Below the pieces are notes generated by a model that saw nothing but the letters and a program-made list of their open reading frames with translations, ran no database searches and was not told the origin of the DNA. Of a stretch of 47,617 nucleotides of DNA, positions 44,926 to 47,617 are shown in pieces. Numbering within the stretch: the first letter of the stretch is position 1; every line of letters starts with the position of its first letter. The translations under genes were made by a program, and so were the position numbers. The stretch is from Rhizophagus sp. LPA8_4_AMF (taxonomy: Eukaryota > Glomeromycota > Glomeromycetes > Glomerales > Glomeraceae): assembly GCA_021464525.1 (NCBI GenBank), contig JADRCO010000155.1, forward strand, positions 1 to 47,617, written 5' to 3'.

Positions 44926-47029
44926 TCATGTGGGTGGCAACCGCAACATGTAACCACAAATTGGGTCATCAGAAGCAAGTTTGCGAGCTTTTGCAATCTT
45001 GAGTTGTTGTATGACACTCAACGATTTTGATAATTCATTTCGAAAAGAAAGCATGACCCCAATAATATCATACATGTAACACAAATCTAATTCCCTTATT
45101 GGCAATGTGAATTGAAACAATGTCTTTTTGCAATATAATCCACGACCAACAATAAATATTGTTGAAATAGAACAATTATATCCTTAAATAACAAATTGTG
45201 GATTAAATTTCAAAATCTATAAATCACAACTGCAACAGAAAGTGTAAAACTTTACTTTCACTTTGAAAACCAAATACTCGGAGTTTCTTAGCAAGGTTAA
45301 AATCGCATAATTTGTATTCTTCTAGATGGTTGTTAAGTACATCAACCAAGCAACGTTCAAGTTTAACTTTATCTCCCTCTGAATGTCTCTTTGGAAGACG
45401 AGTTGGTGCCCCAGATATTTCAATAACAAGAAGTTCCTTATCATCTAGATTAACTAAAGTTCCAATGCCGTCACCTTTCGAACCAATCCTGCGTCTTTTA
45501 CCTTCTTCAAGATGGAAATTTCTGCGGGCCGCTGAAGACAAGCTTGAAACTTCTCCCTATAATCAAAGGCAAGATGAATTAGATTATTAATTACAGAAAC
45601 AATTAATCAAAAAGGAGGATACTTACCAAGTTACATCCATATTTTTAAATATGAAGACAAAAGGATCAATTATGGGTTCAATAAACCGTGCACGGAATGT
45701 TGACTCAGTACTTGGTCTTTGAGCAAAATACTCTGCCCGGTTCTCCAGACAAAAAATACTATCATTTTGGTATTATTAGTCAAGGGTAATTTCAGTTCTT
45801 CATACAACATAATCATATCAATGGCACTTACAAGTGATCCATGACTTTACGAGTGTAAATATCTTCTTCTGAAGTTACTTTTTTGTATGACTCAAATAAT
45901 TCCCGAATTTTTTTGATATTCATCCCTTCCAGATAACAGTCGAGTTGTTCTTCAACGGATTTAGGTAATTTTGTTGATGGTGATTGTAATTCGGAAATAG
46001 TATTTGACCACTCTTCAACTGTACAAAAATGAGGTTTATCTAGTTCTGTCGCGTTATCAAGGTCTATAATATGTGCAAAATATTCTCTGCATAGGAGAAT
46101 AAAAAATGTAAATAAGAATTCTCTAATATTAAATTGCAAGAAGCTATTACTCACTCTTCATCATTGACTTGGGTGTTTTGAGGTTCATTGTATTCAGACT
46201 CGAGGTTATCCCTGACATGAATGCCCTGAAGTTCATCATATCCGGAATCTAGATAATTATTTCTATTTTCAACCTGAATATAAAGGCAAGTTATATTTTT
46301 AAGCAGAGAAAATGGTGCAATCAGAAGAAAGTAAATACTAACTAGTTCTGCAACTCCATTGAAGTGCATAAGAAATAATTTATTTCCAATTTTTGATTTT
46401 TCGATATGCGTCCAAAATTTTGTGACAGCTTGAGATTTAACTTCGTACTAATTTAAATGTTGAAGACAGGTCAAGTTTAGTTAGTTTTGGTTTTATATAA
46501 AGAACATATAAACGAAAATAGTTTTTCAGGGCCCAATTTACTGCAATGCCAAAGCAGAGGATGGCGCAGAAAATGAAACCCTGTGAAAGATGGGGTAAAA
46601 GCAGAGGATTATGCCACAACATAAAGCAGAGGATCGTGTGGTTCCCATCTTTCTGCTGATATCGCTCTCCAAAAATGGAGGAAAGCAGAGGATCTAATCC
46701 TGAGTCCAAAGCAGAGGATGGACGCAGGAGCGGTACCAACTTCTGTTTAATTCCGTAATCTCTAATCGATGTAAATACATAACCTGGTAATTTTTGACAC
46801 TTTTGTCTGCTAGTTTCTGAATCCGTGAAGTAGGATGATTTTTCAAGATATCGTTAAGAACTTCAACCCATTTCCTATGTGTTGCTTGTTTATCTGTGAC
46901 AGATATATTTAGGAAACATAAATATTCGAGAAGACGGTTTGAAACGCCAGGTTTTTCTAAAATCTTTATGATTGTATCCCATTCTTCGTTCACTTTTGAG
47001 ACTTCTGAGCTTGCTTTGCGCTTTGCCAT
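44926..47029 (-). CDS. uncharacterised 466-aa protein, 7 exons, nuclease-like core possible
   Basis: Exons 47029-46784, 46447-46343, 46273-46155, 46086-45832, 45758-45635, 45556-45262 and 45182-44926 sum to 1401 bases. Residues 1-82 are helical (MAKRKASSEVSKVNEEWDTI) and begin with an NLS-like KRK. An acidic linker covers about 118-160. Residues 245-283 carry ENRAEYFAQRPSTESTFRAR and FIEPIIDPF. From 284 comes GKRRRIGSKGDGIGTLVNLD followed by LLVIEISGAPTRLP. The D312...E329-I-S pattern, with the preceding E-x-x-F arrangement, loosely resembles a PD-(D/E)XK nuclease core, but the usual lysine is serine. I recognise no named family. The strong donor GTAAGT at 45626 would break the frame; the weaker GTAACT at 45634 keeps it. 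Intron 1 holds an unusual repeat array. Confidence 0.65.
46551..46719 (+). repeat. five AAAGCAGAGGAT motifs inside intron 1
   Basis: AAAGCAGAGGAT occurs exactly at 46551, 46598, 46623, 46682 and 46708 (start positions). Spacings of 47, 25, 59 and 26 are not multiples of three, so the motif is conserved as DNA or RNA and not as peptide. A perfect 10-bp inverted pair, GAAAGATGGG (46585) and CCCATCTTTC (46644), brackets two of the copies. The block is GC-richer than its surroundings. Confidence 0.9.
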
Positions 47030-47081
47030 CTTTTTTTTTTTCTTCCTTTTTTTTACGAAAAAACTTGAGGTATTTTGAGGG

Positions 47082-47089
47082 TATATATA
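47082..47089 (-). promoter_or_regulatory. TATA box of the 466-aa gene
   Basis: TATATATA lies 53 bases upstream of the ATG at 47029. It supports that methionine as the start. Confidence 0.55.
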
Positions 47090-47099
47090 CTTGTAAAAA

Positions 47100-47617
47100 T
47101 CACATCATAACTAATAAAATAGACTTTGATCAGTAGTTTGTATAGATACGGAACTCCAAAAAAAAAATTAATTTATCAGTTAATAAAATAGACTCACTTG
47201 TTATGATAATATAGGTGCTTCGGAAAAAAAATTATCAGTAAAAAAATTATTTGAAAAAACGATTTGATCGTTTAAATATTCAATATTCATATACATGCCC
47301 ATAAGAGGTAATCGATTACATAACTATTGATGAGATGAGATTGATAGATTTTTTAATAACGATACCGATCACGTGAACTCGTGAAATAACGAGATTTCAT
47401 CTACGTAATAATAAATATTAATCAGCCGCAGGATGTTTTATATAGTTAACTACTCCAGCTGCACCCGAAAAAATTCCGCAATGTCACATCACGTGAGATA
47501 AGATGTGACATCTCGGCATATAATACCTATTTGTTTATCTGTTTATCACTTGTCAATAATATATCTTCCGCCCTTTTCTCACTTTTTCATATTAAAAACA
47601 TAAGTTTTATAAATCTA
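47100..47617. other. window end; possible promoter of an outside gene
   Basis: No exon is seen. CACGTG occurs at about 47371 and again inside the loop of a perfect 10-bp hairpin, ATGTCACATC (47481-47490) with GATGTGACAT (47502-47511). The sites may serve a plus-strand gene beyond the window. Confidence 0.45.

Noticed and set aside
46437-46739. 100-codon minus-strand ORF inside the 466-aa gene
   Set aside because: It spans intron 1 and the AAAGCAGAGGAT array. Splicing it out gives a clean in-frame join, and the motif spacing is not codon-periodic.

Overview
The window reads as nuclear DNA of an arbuscular mycorrhizal fungus, most likely a Rhizophagus-like Glomeromycotina (inference). The base composition is extremely AT-rich, genes are split by many short GT-AG introns, intergenic stretches run to several kilobases, and small inverted-repeat elements are abundant. 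A crinkler (CRN)-type gene relic, a small HMG-box gene and lineage-specific small-protein genes also fit. There is no bacterial operon structure and no rRNA, tRNA or CRISPR array. I spliced the genes by hand: every multi-exon model below closes in frame with plausible splice sites, apart from one ambiguous donor noted at its gene.

Layout. 1-18.5 kb is gene-poor: a single-exon HMG-box gene (6319-6699, -), an unrecognised 197-aa gene (15918-16511, +) with a decayed relative near 1.07 kb, and many foldback/MITE-like elements, including nested competing hairpins at 11.4 kb and a GAACACAC foldback at 16.8-17.3 kb. 18.5-25.5 kb is a duplicated region. An intact five-exon DnaJ/X-domain gene (21147-19853, -) is head-to-head with an 87-aa gene (22336-22683, +), and the first exons of both encode a similar SHOCT-like module. 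A truncated second copy of the DnaJ 3' half lies at 23.35-25.55 kb and carries later insertions and a mutated splice acceptor. 28.1-29.6 kb is a six-exon adenosine kinase (-). 30.0-35.2 kb is a graveyard: a stop-riddled gene, a LINE reverse-transcriptase relic, a MITE and a split CRN relic. 35.65-37.65 kb is a seven-exon PLP-dependent group II decarboxylase (-), divergent from an eleven-exon amidophosphoribosyltransferase (38650-40988, +; ADE4/purF type) that uses one GC-AG intron. 41-44.9 kb is nearly empty. 44926-47029 (-) is a seven-exon gene of an unrecognised family, with a short-motif repeat array in its first intron.

Functional links. Amidophosphoribosyltransferase (first committed step of purine synthesis) and adenosine kinase (purine salvage) act in the same metabolic area but are 9 kb apart, so co-regulation is not implied. 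The DnaJ pair is the most unusual local arrangement: two divergent genes sharing a first-exon module, beside a partial duplicate of the same neighbourhood.
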